A DNA stretch of 64,000 nucleotides, from assembly GCF_963678635.1 (NCBI RefSeq), contig NW_026970849.1, positions 1 to 64,000 of the forward strand, given 5' to 3'. Shown piece after piece: positions 1 to 12,476 of this stretch; positions within the stretch are counted from its first letter, which is position 1, and each line of letters starts with the position of its first letter. Below the pieces are notes generated by a model. That model was not told the DNA's origin. It worked only from the letters and a program-made list of their open reading frames with translations, and did not search any database. The position numbers were made by a program, and so were the translations under genes. The DNA comes from Symsagittifera roscoffensis (lineage: Eukaryota; Xenacoelomorpha; Acoela; Convolutidae).

Positions 1-580
1 TCAAATTCGACGTCATAGAATAAGCCTCCAAGAAGTAATAACCGTGCGTTAAAGAGACTCCTAAAGAGAAAACGTGGTTGAGGTGCTTGCCAAAAATTTA
101 AATTTTTAAATTTTTTTCGATCCGTTTTTTGAACCAGGGATCTTCTGAAAAATTTAAGTAAGATCTGACTAATGCAACAAAAACTAGGAATTTTGACAAA
201 AACTAACAGCACGCTTTAGTCTGGACTCGAAATAACAGGCTTTGAAGCATTCACTCTTTTTCCTAGACACGTTTGTCAAGCAACCGGCGAATTAGTGGTT
301 CACTTTAGGAACTCTCGTTAGCCCGATAAAAACCTTCTCTGGATTTCGAAGCAACACAGTTTCTTGCGTCAAAACAATTGCATTCTTTTGCTAAAAAAAC
401 CACAGAGCTTTACTTGTTATGCGTGAATATTGGAGAAGACAGCTTAGAGATTGCAGGTGTGAAGGCTAAGAGTCTCGCATTCAACTCCTCAATGTCGTCA
501 TATTGGTGGTACGGCAACAAACCAAAAAGCCAACCAATCGAAAAAAGTTACAATTCCAAGGAGATTAAAAATTAATAATT

Positions 581-680
581 TTATGCAACACAACAACAGA
601 TTGTCACTATTTTTATGCAATTATAAATATCTACGCAATTGTCCAAGCAGTAACTGGTGTTATGCAATAGTTACGTAATT
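581..680. promoter_or_regulatory. Cluster of bZIP (C/EBP-PAR type) half-sites, A1
   Basis: In 100 bp: TTATGCAAC (581), TTATGCAAT (613), TACGCAATT (632), TTATGCAAT (660) and GTTACGTAAT (670-679), the last a perfect palindromic PAR/C/EBP-type site. Density is well above chance, though AT-rich sequence inflates such matches. No gene start is identified nearby, so a regulatory role is only inferred. Confidence 0.35.
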
Positions 681-3600
681 ATTCATACAATTATGAAAGC
701 AGTAAAACTAAGCAATAAAATTGCAAAATAATTACCGCGTACGTACTAAAAGCCAGTGCGGAACTTAAGAGCTCAAAATTTACCATTTTTTGCGGAATTC
801 ACAGCGAATGCCTAAAACTATGAAAAGTATAATTTGCACCTTGGATCTGTTCTCTTAGCATTTGAAAAAGAACCAGTTTTTTTAAACTAGTTATACTGAG
901 CGCTAAATATGCGGAATTCATTAACAAAAGTCAAACTTGCTCAAATTCAGACTGCACTTGTCCATATCAGGTAGATTATTACTTGAAAATTGCGGAATCA
1001 GTATCTTAAACTCAAAACATATCTGCTTTCTCCTTTGCAGTACAGGATTACTTGAAAACTGTGGACTTAGCTTGATCCTATTTCCACTGGGTTGAACTTT
1101 GTTGATTTTCGAGTCTTCTGGATATGTTTAATTTTCATAAATTCGAAAATTATTTCAGCGTACCGTGGAAAAATACCGCAGATACTCTATTGAGAATAGC
1201 GTCGATCTAATCATTGAAGGCGACCAAGATTTTGGCCAGTTTAACAGCCAATCAAAATCCCTAAGACAATTAGGAGCAAAACTGACTCATAGTTGCGATT
1301 CGCGAACTTTTTGGGAGCTCAATTTTGGTGTCTCAAATGAGAGATGCTGTCACGTGGCTCCCACTATATGTGTCAAGAGAAACTAGGGACTTCCATAAAC
1401 TTGTCAGCCGGTTATTGGTGAAATTAAAATAATAATTTGTATAGTTTTACCCAAGGCGTCACTAGTCAGCATCGAAGACATTGGATGAGTTTGTCCGGAT
1501 GCCAACCAAACGATTACTCAGTGTTTTTATTTAGACGAAAAATGCACAACAAAAAACTGATGACACCCATCCTCACTAAAAAGTGTACCATTCAATTCTT
1601 CGAAGTAAATTTGACCAGACGGGAAGCCAACGGTCCATTTTTTCTCTTCATTACTATGTCGACGGGAAAATAAGCAAGTTGTCTCTTTTCTAGACCCTGT
1701 GCTCTGCTTGTGATAAGTGAAAGGGAAGAAATGAAATAGGTTAGCTTTACATTTGAACATTTCTTTGAAAGAGTATAGAAAAGAGATTTTGTTGCTCGCT
1801 TCAAGGAAAATACAGATACATACGTTAAGTCTGTAAGGTTGTTGCAAGACCTCTACCCGAGTCTCGTTTCAAAAAATCTTTAAAATAATACGGGTTTGTC
1901 ACCACCAAAGACTCCAGTGAACCTTTGAGAAAAAGCTTGAACGAAAGCACGAAATTACTCACAGAGTTTTACGTTTCAGATTACGAGAACCGGGTTGAAA
2001 TCCACTAGCAAGTTTCATTGCTAATTTTTTAGGAACATAAGTTGTCCCCCTGCAAACTAAAATTGATTAAAAAGCCACAAATTGTGGTGAGTAAATTTTC
2101 ACAATTTCCCTGGGAACATATGAGTGAATATCTCGAAAAATCCAGTCACCATGCGAACAAGTATTTTCAAAGAAGGACAAGGAGAGACGGAGGAAGATTG
2201 CGTAACTAAGTACCATTGTCCCTCGAACTTTTATTATCACTATACAACATCACCAAAAATGGCAAATGCAGACGTTATTCTCTAACCGATGTGGAAGACG
2301 TCTTGGGATTAACCAATTCTATCGCCTTGTATTTTAAAATATGTCAAAAGAATTTGGAATTTCCGAAAATTGCTCCCGGTGAAAAGCGTCCATCTAGTTT
2401 ACTGCTTTCCAGTTTGAGGTTTTATAAATTGGGTCTACCTTTGGATCTACAGCGGCAGTAGTTGCGTGAAAGCAAGCCAAACTAGGTCTAGCGTCACAAT
2501 CTATTGTTGAAAAATGAATCTATGATTTAGAAGAAACTGTCCCATGTAAAAATAATGCTCAAACTATTCTTCTTGGACATTTCAAGACATCCAGTTGCTT
2601 TGTTTTGCTGACTTTTACATAGATTTGGCCAGAAAAAAACATGGACTTTGGAGGATCGTTTGAAACCCGAATCGCCGGAAACGAGTCAACAAATAATTTT
2701 CAATCTAGTGATACTGGGCAAAACCAAACGCAAGAGCTCCTGGCAAAAAATGTCACCTGCAGCGATCCAATGGCTTAAATTTCCAGGTAGTGATTTTCAA
2801 TTTTCGAATCTAGAAGGCATAGCCGTTTCTCTGCACTCTGAAACAGTTGTTTTTGCCAAATACATCTGGGGAGCACCTTTTCAGCTATTCACGTCAATGA
2901 CATGCAACCACTTTTGATAGAGCAATTTCAAAATGGCAAAGAAAGTAAGGTTGGTGCAATGGTGGTTTTAAGGTTACATCGAGCTGAAAAACTGCAGCAC
3001 ATCCCGAATACTGACTCCGAAGTATCCCCCTAGTCTAACTGATCACATGTAGCTTACATAGTACGACAAAGCAGGATAGTTGAGCTCCCTTGAAAGATCT
3101 AATTAGCTTGACGCAGGATGCTGGCCTCAAAACAGTACAACAAAACTTGATATCAAATTCGACGAGCGAGTCCAGTGTTAAAACAACGTTCAGGTAAAAT
3201 AAGTAAGGGTTACATCTAAATAATCAGTCGGGGGCTTTTAACACTGGACAAGGTCTGAGACTAAACTACTAGCAACCGAAACAAACGAAATTTAAATCGT
3301 CAAGAGTCAACGAGGCTACAGCAACAACGTCAAACATAGGAAAAGATATATGACAGCAAACATAACGAAGCCGCAGGGCCATCTCGTCTAGTTTGGCCTT
3401 AAGAAACGATCACGTACATCCATACCATATGGTAGCGTCGGCTAGTCTTTTTTTTTCAATGATCTTTAAAGATCACGGTTGCAATAGGGGCTCAGTTCTC
3501 TGTAATGGTTTGTTTGGACGAAAGCCAGAATCGCAACAGGGGCCAATTCTTTACAATGGTTCAAATTGACAAAAAATTAGAAAAAGTCAATCACGAGAGC

Positions 3601-3885
3601 GATGAAACGTTTTTCTGAGAAATATAAAAGTCAAAATCATTTTAAAATAATAAGCAAAAAAAATGATTTCTGCAGTTGTTGGGGAGACTCGTAGCGAGGT
3701 GCGCCATAACAAGTGGTTAATTGTTTACATAAGACTCAATAAAACAGTTGAAAGTTTTTTTTCGGGCTGCTAGTATGGTTAGATCCTCAAAAGTCCTGGG
3801 ACCTAAATATCAAAGATGTGCTGTTTCCAGCTGACTATTAATCTGTGTGGCTACCAGATGATACCCTTGGCATAATGCCGACTGG

Positions 3886-3907
3886 TTCTCATCTCGAAAG
3901 GTGAGAA
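3886..3907 (+). other. Splice-donor hairpin, A1
   Basis: Stem TTCTCATCT / AGGTGAGAA around the loop CGAA. In A1 one C has become T, which still pairs as G-U in RNA. The 3' arm contains the donor-like AG|GTGAGA; an acceptor-like attttttcag follows about 70 bp downstream (ending near 3969). Confidence 0.5.
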
Positions 3908-5813
3908 GGACACGAATTGCTTTTTTTGATATCAATTAATTTTTACCGATGATGTGTTTATTTTTTCAGTTGCATGCATTCGAGCGACAATCGATTTTTA
4001 TCATTGGTTCAACAAACTGCAAACGGATTCCGCAGATTTTAAGTGGATTATCCTAAATTTGATTTAATCAGTTTGACTAATTGCTATAGCTAGAACAAAG
4101 CAATGCCGAATTTACTTAAATGAATTTCACCTTTGTCATGGAATCTACAAAAAAATCCTAACACACTTTCTAATTTCGGGTTTAAGCAAGTTATTTAATT
4201 TTTTGTAGAAACTTTTTTTTATAAATTTAGTATAAATTTGATATGGACAAATAACCAGCAGTTTTCCGGTCTAAAAAGGTTCCCATTAGCCATTAAGATG
4301 ATAAAAGTAAACTGCCATATGCTTTCAATATTGTTTTAGTTCAGTCAGTGAGTTAAAAACAATCACGTTTTTTATATCTACATCAAAAAAATTCTCTCCT
4401 GGAACTTTAGGAGTCTTTATCATTTAATTAACTGATTTCGATGTCTATTACATTACAGATTTTAAACTATCATATTGAAATTAGTATGAAAAAAATCGGA
4501 GATCAAACTGAAAACAATGTTTTCAAAATAATTAAAATGTCAACTTCCATCGTTTGGAAATTTCCGGTAAAATTCCTTATAGGTTATGGTTGAGGTTATG
4601 GTTGACGTTTATCGCAACAGTTTTTAACTTCCAGCGAGTGAATACATATCCATTTTTTATTAACTAATAACAATTTCTGAATTAAAAAAACAACGCTCGA
4701 GACTTTGTGGAACTGAAATGAGTTTTTCGTTGACATAGTCTCAGTCAAGGCTTAGTGGCTACTTATGATAATTGAGGTAGTCTCATAAATGTCTAACCTA
4801 AAAAACTTGTCCTGTCTTAGTTAATTGTTGGATTTTGCTCAACTTTTTCCAGGGTGTTTGTATGAGGCTAATCTGAAGCTGAAGTTAACCGAAAGCTAGT
4901 TTCTCCAGAAAAAAATGAAGTAAGCATTACGGTCTTTTGAAGCAAAATAAAAACGTTTCACTTTGCAAATCTGAGATTAATATATAATATATATGTGAAC
5001 GAGGTTCAATGATTTAAAAAAAAACAAATTTGTAAGAGTTTAAAATTTGAAATTATTTTCTTTATCATAACTATGGTGACTGCATTGTGTGATTTTCCAT
5101 CAGAGTATGGAATGTTTTAGAGCAATCAAAAATCTCTCAATTTGGGCGAGGTTGGCTGAGGTTCCCATTTTGTAATTAACTATGTAGCCGTCCACTCGGA
5201 GGAGATAACAGTTTTTTTATTCTGGTTATTTGTCTTGTCCACAGTCTAGTTTCGACCCCGACAGGATACTTATTAAATTTGTGGGTTACAGGGCATATTA
5301 AATTTGTGGGTTACTTGAACGTCGTTTCGACACTGGACGTCGTCGAAGTGGTTCTATCATTTTGCTGTGTTGCAGTGAGGTCAGCATCGTTTTGAATACG
5401 GTCGTACTGGTTCCACTTAATAGGTTTAAACTTACTAATAACTTTGCCATCTAGAAAAGCAGCCAATCACAAAACCTGTCCAAAACTTTACGCTGTCCAA
5501 AACTTGCACGCAGATCACGCTGTTCTAAGTGCCCAGCGTACCTGAAAGAAAATATGTTCCACTCCTCTTCGCTGCTATCATTCCAGTGTGTTGTCGGAAT
5601 TAAACTCACTAAAAACAATAATATTCCTATTTACTTCTAGAAAAGCAGCCAATTCAAAATCCAAAGTAGCAAATTTGGTTTCAAACAAAAGGTGAAAGAG
5701 CGAATTTTTAAACTAATTTATTGACATAAAAACGACACATGGGGTCCTCTATGAAGCGTCGATCACGCGCCTAGGAGGAACCGAAACTTTGAATTCTTAG
5801 GGTCTTCAAAGTT

Positions 5814-5921
5814 TCGATGTCTATTACATTACAGACATCGAGTACTTTGCAGGGAGTACTGGTCGGCACTGAGGATGGCGGGGAGCAGGGAGTACTGGTC
5901 GGCACTGATGATGGTGGCTAC
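5814..5921 (+). repeat. Hairpin plus 36 bp GC-rich tandem duplication, A1
   Basis: Perfect 9 bp stem TCGATGTCT / AGACATCGA around attacattac (5814-5841), then 36 bp twice in tandem (5850-5885, 5886-5921) beginning cagggagtactggtcggcac. It is GC-rich against its surroundings and the period is a multiple of three. The frame through it is open but short (LVGTDDGG twice). Confidence 0.75.
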
Positions 5922-6295
5922 TTTGCAGTGGTAACACACCAACACTTGGTCTTTCTTGAATGATTGCAAAGCAACCGAACCTGGTAAAAAAGAAATCAAA
6001 TGACTGATTCAACACTGAAAATTTGGTAAGATATACTTATTGGGTCGATAAATTTATATGTACCTCTTCCAAAAATGGGAAACTTCACATCACTTATGCC
6101 GACCCAACTTTGATTCAATATAAGACTCTGTACCTTCCGATGTCATAGGTAGTATGTTCCAAGCATGGCGCTTTCACAAGCGGCTGAAACTTTCACTTTG
6201 ACCCATCATTCAGCAGGTACGACAAATGGTCAACCACCTTGTTCAGATCACCCACTTCTTCTCTGAGTAAAAAAATTGTGGCAAAATGGGGGCAG

Positions 6296-6584
6296 TTTTT
6301 TTTCTGGAATCTGTGCTCTGCTTGTGATAAGTGACAAAGAAGAAATGCAAGACGCTAGCTCTAAATTTGATTATTTCATTGTAAGAGTTTAGAAAAAACA
6401 TATTGTTGTTAGCTCCAAAGAAAAAGCAGATAGATACGTTAAGTCTAGGGTGTTGCAAGACCTCTAACCGAGTCTGGTTTCAAAAGTAACAGGACACACA
6501 ATTTTTTTTGTTTTGCAGGTAAGTCAATTTAATGGTACGGTAACAAGCCAAAAGGCCAACCACTTGTAAAAAGTTACCATTCCA
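6296..6584 (+). repeat. Diverged internal copy at the A1 tail
   Basis: 6296-6480 is a roughly 75%-similar copy of 1681-1873 in the same unit (shared ctgtgctctgcttgtgataa, then the gttgcaagacctct region). 6530-6584 resembles 507-563 (tggtacgg.aacaa.ccaaaa). Only A1 and A1' carry it (second copy about 44187-44475); A2 and A3 have another tail. Confidence 0.8.
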
Positions 6585-7231
6585 GGGAGCCAAAAATTAA
6601 TTTCCAGTTACGCACTCCAAAACGACTGAAAGATTTTGGCTGCAATTTCTATTTCAAGTTCGACGTCATAGAATAAGCCTCCAAGAATCAATAACCGTAT
6701 GTTAAAGAGACTCCTAAAAAAAACGTGGGTGAGGTGCTTGCCAAAAATTTAAATTTTTAAATTTTTTTCGATCCGTTTTTTGAACCAGGGATCTTCTGAA
6801 AAATTTAAGTAAGATCTGACTAATGCAACAAAAACTAGGAATTTTGACAAAAACTAACAGCACGCTTTAGTCTGGACTCGAAATAACAGGCTTTGAAGCA
6901 TTCACTCCTTTTCCTAGACACGTTTGTCAAGCAACCGGCGAATTAGTGGTTCACTTTAGGAACTCTCGTTAGCCCGATAAAAACCTTCTCTGAATTTCGA
7001 AGCAACACAGTTTCTTGCGTCAAAACAATTGCATTCTTTTGCTAAAAAAACCACAGAGCTTCCCTTGTTATGCGTGAATATTGGAGAAGACAGCTTAAAG
7101 ATTGGAGGTGTGGAGGTTAAGAGGCTCGCATTCAACTCATCAATGTCGTCATATTGGTGGTACGGCAACAAACCAAAAATCCAACCAATCGGAAAAAGTT
7201 ACCATTCCAAGGAGATTAAAAATTAATAATT

Positions 7232-7331
7232 TTATGCAACACAACAACAGATTGTCACTATTTTTATGCAATTATAAATATCTACGCAATTGTCCACGCA
7301 GTAACTGTTGTTATGCAATAGTTACGTAATT
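7232..7331. promoter_or_regulatory. Cluster of bZIP half-sites, A2
   Basis: Copy of the A1 cluster; all five core motifs are retained despite nearby substitutions. Confidence 0.35.
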
Positions 7332-8698
7332 ATTCATGCAATTATGAAAGCAGTAAAACTAAGCAATAAAACTGCAAAATAATTACCGCGTACGTACTAA
7401 AAGCCAGTGCGGAACTCAACAGCTCAAAAATTACCATTTTTTGTGGATTTCACAGCGAATGCTTAAAACTATGAAAAGTATAATTTACACCTTGGATTTG
7501 TTCTCTCAGCATTTGAAAAAGAACCAGTTTTTTTAATAGTTATGCTGAGCGCTAAATATGCGGAATTCATTAACAAAAGTCAAACTTGCTCAAATTCAGA
7601 CCGCACTTGTCCATATCAGGTAGATTGTTACTTTAAAATTGCGGAATCAAAACTTTAAACTCAAAACTTATGTGCTTTTTGCTTTGCAGCACAGGATTAC
7701 TTGAAAACTGTGGACTAAGCTTGATCCTGTTTCCAATCGTTTTTTCAATTACACTGGGTTGAACTTTGCTGATTTTCGAGTTTTCTGGATATGTTTGATT
7801 TTCCTAACTTCGGAAGTTATTTCAGAGTACCGTGGAAAAATACCGCAGATACTCTATTGAGCATAGCGTTGATCTAATCATTGAAGGCGACCAAGATTTT
7901 GGCCAGTTTAACAGCCAATCAAAGTCCCTAAGAAAATTAGGAGCAAAACTGACTCATAGTTGCGATTCGCGATCTTTTTGGGGGCTCAATTTTGGTGTCT
8001 CAAATGAGAGATGCTGTCTCGTGGCTCCCACTATATGTGTCAAGAGAAACTAGGGACTTCCATAAACTTGTCAGCCGGTTATTGGTGAAATTAAAATAAT
8101 AATTTGTATAGTTTTACCCAAGGCGTCACTAGTCAGCATCGAAGACATTGGATGAGTTTGTCCGGATGCCAACCAAACGATTACTCAGTGTTTTTATTTA
8201 GACGAAAAATGCACAACAAAAAACTGATGACACCCATCCTCACTAAAAAGCTTACCATTCAATTCTTCGAAGTAAATTTGACCAGACGGGAAGCCAACGG
8301 TCCATTTTTTCTCTTCATTACTATGTCGACGGGAAAATAAGCAAGTTGTCTCTTTTCTGGACCCTGTGCTCTGCTTGTGATAAGTGACAGGGAAGAAATG
8401 AAATAGGTTAGCTTTACATTTGAACAATTCTTTGAAAGAGTATAGAAGAGAGTTTTTGTTGCTCGCTTCAAGGAAAATACAGATACATACGTTAAGTCTA
8501 TAAGGTTGTTGCAAGACCTCTACCCGAGTATCGTTTCAAAAAATCTTAAAATGCTACGGGTTTGTCACCACCAAAGACTCCAGTGAACCTTTGAGAAAAA
8601 GCTTGAACGAAAGCACGAAATTACTCACAGAGTTGTACGTTTCAGATTACGAGAACCGGGTTAAAATCTACTAGCAAGTTTCATTGCTAATTTTTTAG

Positions 8699-8871
8699 GA
8701 ACATAAGTTGACCCCCTACAATCTAAAATTGATCAAAAAGCCACAAATTGTGGTGAGTAAATTTTTACAATTTCTCTGGGAACATATGAGTGAATATCTC
8801 GAAAAATCCAGTCACCGTGCGAACAAGTATTTTCAAAGAAGGACAAGGAGAGACGGAGGAAGATTGCGTAA
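8699..8871 (+). other. Possible pair of terminal mini-exons in unit A2
   Basis: An acceptor-like ctaattttttag (ending 8698) is followed by 54 open bases (EHKLTPYNLKLIKKPQIV), then GTG|gtgagt, a 59 bp gap ending aaatccag (8811), then 57 open bases (SPCEQVFSKKDKERRRKIA) and a TAA at 8869. The phase is 0 on both sides. The same arrangement exists in A1 (2033-2205), A3 (15205-15377) and the second-period copies (39924, 46591, 53098). The intron length is the same in the copies I measured, but no convincing upstream exon exists. The preceding donor-like gtacgt seen in A2 and A3 is absent from A1. May be a host gene relic or coincidence. Confidence 0.2.
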
Positions 8872-10546
8872 CTAAGTACCATTGTCCCTCGAACTTTTAT
8901 TGTCACTACACAACATCACCAAAAATGGCAAATGCAGACGTTCTTCTCTAAACGATGTGGAAGACGTCTTGGGATTAACCAATTCTATCGCCTTGTATCT
9001 AAAAATATGTCAAAAATATCTGGAATATCCGAAAATTGCTCTCGGTGAAAAGCGTCCATCTAGTTTACGGCTTTCCAGTTTGCGGTTTTATAAATTGGGT
9101 ACCTTTGGATCTACAGCGGCAGTAGTTGCGTGAAAGCAAGCCAAACTAAGTCTAGCGTCACAATCTATTGTGGAAAAATGAGTCTATGATTTGGAAGACA
9201 CTGTCCCAAGTAAAAAAATAATGCTCAAACCATTCTTCTTGGACATTTCAAGACATCCAGTTGCTTTGTTTTGCTGAATTTTACATAGATTTGGCCAAAA
9301 AAACATGGACTTTGGAGGATCGTTTGAAACCCGAATCGCTGGAAACGAGTCAACAAATAATTTTCAAACTAGTGATACTGGGCAAAACCAAACGCAAGAG
9401 CTCCTGGCAAAAAATGTCACCTGCAGCGATCCAATGGCTTAAATTTCCAGGTAGTGATTTTCAATTTTCGAATCTAGAAATCCAGAAATCTAGAAATTTT
9501 TGACATCTAGAAATACATTTGCCAAATACATCTGGGGAGCACCTTTTCAGCTATTCACGTCAATAACAAGCAACCACTTTTAATAGAGCAATTTCAAAAT
9601 GGCAAAGAAAGTAAGGTTGAGGCAATGGTGGTTTTAAGGACACATCGAGCTGAAAAATTGCAGCACATCCCAAATACTGACTCCGAAGAATCCCCCTAGT
9701 CTAACTGATCACATGTAGCTTACATAGTACGACAAAGCAGGATAGTTGAGCTCCCTTGAAAGATCTAATTAGCTTGACGCAGGATGCTGGCCTCAAAACA
9801 GTACAACAAAACTTGATATCAAATTCGACGAGTCCAGTGTTAAAACAACCTTCAGGTAAAATACGTCAGGATTACATCTAAATAATCAGTCGGGTTCTTT
9901 TAACACTGGACAAGGTCTCAAACTAAACCACTAGCAACCGAAACAAACGAAATTTATATCGTCAAGAGTCAACGAGGTTACAGCAACAACGTCAAACATA
10001 GGAAAATATATATGACAGCAAACATAACGAAGCCAGATGGCCATCTCGTCTAGTTTGGCCTTAAGAAACGATCACGTACATGCATACCATATGGTAGCGT
10101 CGGCTAGTCTTTTTCTTCAATGATCTTCAAAGATCACGATTGCAATAGGGGCTAAGTTCTCTGTAATGGTTTGTTTGGACGAAAGCCAGAATCGCAACAG
10201 GGGCCAATTCTTTACAATGGTTCAAATTGACAAAAAATTAGAAAAAAGTCAATCACGAGAGCGATGAAACGTTTTTCTGAGAAATATAAAATTCAAAATA
10301 ATTTTAAAATAATAAGCAAAAAAAATGATTTCTGCAGTTGTTGGGGAGACTCTTAGCGAGGTGCGCCATAACAAGTGGTTAATTGTTTACAAAAGACTCA
10401 ATAAAACAGGTGAAAGTTTTTTTCGGGCTGCTAGTATGGTTAGATCCTCAAAAGTCCTGGGACCTAACTATCAAAGATGTGCTGTTTCCAGCTGACTATT
10501 AATCTGTGTGGCTACCAGATGATACCCTTGGCATAAGGCCGACTGG

Positions 10547-10568
10547 TTCTCACCTCGAAAGGTGAGAA
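10547..10568 (+). other. Splice-donor hairpin, A2
   Basis: Perfect 9 bp stem TTCTCACCT / AGGTGAGAA with the tetraloop CGAA. The donor-like GGTGAGAA sits in the 3' arm. Confidence 0.55.
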
Positions 10569-12476
10569 GGACACGAAATGCTTTTTTTGATATCAATTAA
10601 TTTTTACCGATGATGTGTTTATTTTTTCAGTTGCATGCATTCCAGCGACAATCGATTTTTATCATTGGTTCAACAAACTGCAAACGGATTCCGCAGATTT
10701 TAAGTGGATTATCCTAAATTTGATTTAATCAGCTTGAACAATTGCTATAGCTAGAACAAAGCAATGCCGAATTTACTGAAAAGAATTTCACCTTTGTCAT
10801 GGAATCTACAAAAAAATCCTAAAACACTTTCTAATTTCGGGTTTAAGCAAGTTATTTAATTTTTTGTAGAAACTTTTTTTAAAAAAATTTAGTATAAATT
10901 TGATATGAACAAATAACCAGCCGTTTTCCGGTCTAAAAATGTTCCGATTAGCCATTAAGATGATAAAAGTAAACTGCCATATGCTTTCAATATTGTTTTA
11001 GTTCAGTCAGTGAGTTAAAATCAATCACGTTTTTTACATCTACATCAAAAAAATTCTCTCCTGGAACTTTAGGAGTCTTGATCATTTAATTAACTGATTT
11101 CGATGTCTATTACATTACAGATTTTAAACTATCATATTGAAATTAGTATAAAAAAAATCGGAGATCAAAGTGAAAACAATGTTTTCAAAATAATTAAAAC
11201 GTCAACTTCCATCGTTTGGAAATTTCCGGTAAAATTCTTTATAGGTTATGGTTGAGGTTATGGTTGACGTTTATCGCAACAGTTTTTAACTTCCAGCGAG
11301 TGAATACATATCCATTTTTTATTAACTAATAACAATTTCTGAATTAAAAAAACAGCGCTCGAGACTTTTTGGAACTGAAATGAGTTTTTCGTTGACATAG
11401 TCTCAGTCAAGGCTTAGTGGCTACTAATGATAATTGAGGTAGTCTCATAAATGTCTAACCTAAAAAACTTGTCCTGTCTTAGTTAATTGTTGGATTTTGC
11501 TCAACTTTTTCCAGGGTGTTTGTATGAGGCTAATCTGAAGCTGAAGTTAACCGAAAGCTAGTTTCCCCAGAAAAAAATGAAGTAAGCACTACGGTCTTTT
11601 GAAGCAAAATAAAAACGTTTCACTTTGCAAATCTGAGATTAATATATAATATACATGTGAACGAGGTTGAATTATTTAAAAAAAAAACAAATTTGTAAGA
11701 GTTTAAAATTTGAAATCATTTTCTTTATCATAACTATGGTGACTGCATTGTGTGATTTTCCAACAGAGTATGGAATGTTCTAGAGCAATCGAAAATCTCT
11801 CAATTTGGGCGAGGTTGGTTGAGGTTCCCATTTTGTCATTAACTATGTAGCCCTCCACTCGGAGGAGATGAGAGTTTTTTTATTCTGGTTATTTGTCTCG
11901 TCCACAGCCTAGTTTCGTCGACCCCGACAGGATACTTATTAATATTGTGGGTTACAGGGCATATTAAATTTGTGGGTTACTTGAACGTCGTTTCGACACT
12001 GGACGTCGTCGAAGTGGTTCTATCATTTTGCTGTGTTGTAGTGAGGTCAGCATCGTTTTGAATACGATCGTACTGGGTCCACTTAATAGGTTTAAACTTA
12101 CTAGTATCTTTGCCATCTAGAAAAGCAGCCAATCACAAAACCGGCTATGTTTACGCTGTCTAAAACTTGCACGCAGATCACGCTGTTCTAAGTGCCCAGC
12201 GTACCTGAAAAAAAATCTGTTCCACTCCTCTTTGCTGCTACCATTCCAGTGTGTTGTCGGAATTAAACTCACTAAAAACAATAATATTCCTATTTACTTC
12301 TAGAAAAGCAGCCAATTCAAAATTCAAAGTAGCAAATTTGATTTAAAAAAAAAGGTGAAAGAGCGAGTTTTCAAACTAATTTATTGACATTAAAACGACA
12401 CATGGGGTCCTCTATGAAGCGTCGATCACGCGCCTAGGAGGACCCGAAACTTTGAATTCTTACGGTCTTCAAAGTT

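Larger units (their letters stand above)
1..6584 (+). repeat. Unit A1 (5' end outside window)
   Basis: First of three tandem ~6.5 kb units and the most diverged. It differs from A2 and A3 by many substitutions and by a different last ~310 bp (6276-6584). No recognisable gene: open frames (378-575, 1165-1386, 1437-1673, 2216-2461, 2648-2917) are chance-sized and several change frame between copies. Small structures seen: a perfect 16 bp palindrome at 3460-3475, a doubled motif ggttatggttga near 4583, a 25 bp direct repeat near 5273-5322, and two copies of cgatgtctattacattacag near 4439 and 5815. The rest is unremarkable AT-rich DNA. Confidence 0.9.

Noticed and set aside
1527-1847. 106-codon minus-strand frame present in all six A units.
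   Set aside because: Cys/Phe/Ser-rich shadow of an AT-rich region, no recognisable motif. Similar frame lengths are expected by chance at this composition.
1165-2917. Long plus-strand frames in A units broken by stops of all three kinds, considered as possible stop-codon reassignment.
   Set aside because: Copies A1, A2 and A3 differ by 1-2 nt indels in these frames (for example near 1889, 2434 and 2631), which is not expected for translated sequence. The metazoan element fossils also fit the standard code.
5824-6015. Pro/His-rich minus-strand 63-codon frame with two QCRPVLPA repeats.
   Set aside because: The protein repeat is simply the 36 bp DNA duplication read backwards; the plus frame is equally open.
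10325-10500. ATG-started ~56-codon plus-strand frame in A2 (MISAVVGETLSEVRHNKW...).
   Set aside because: Chance length. The run of T near 10417 varies between A1 and A2 and shifts the frame, so there is no sign of selection.
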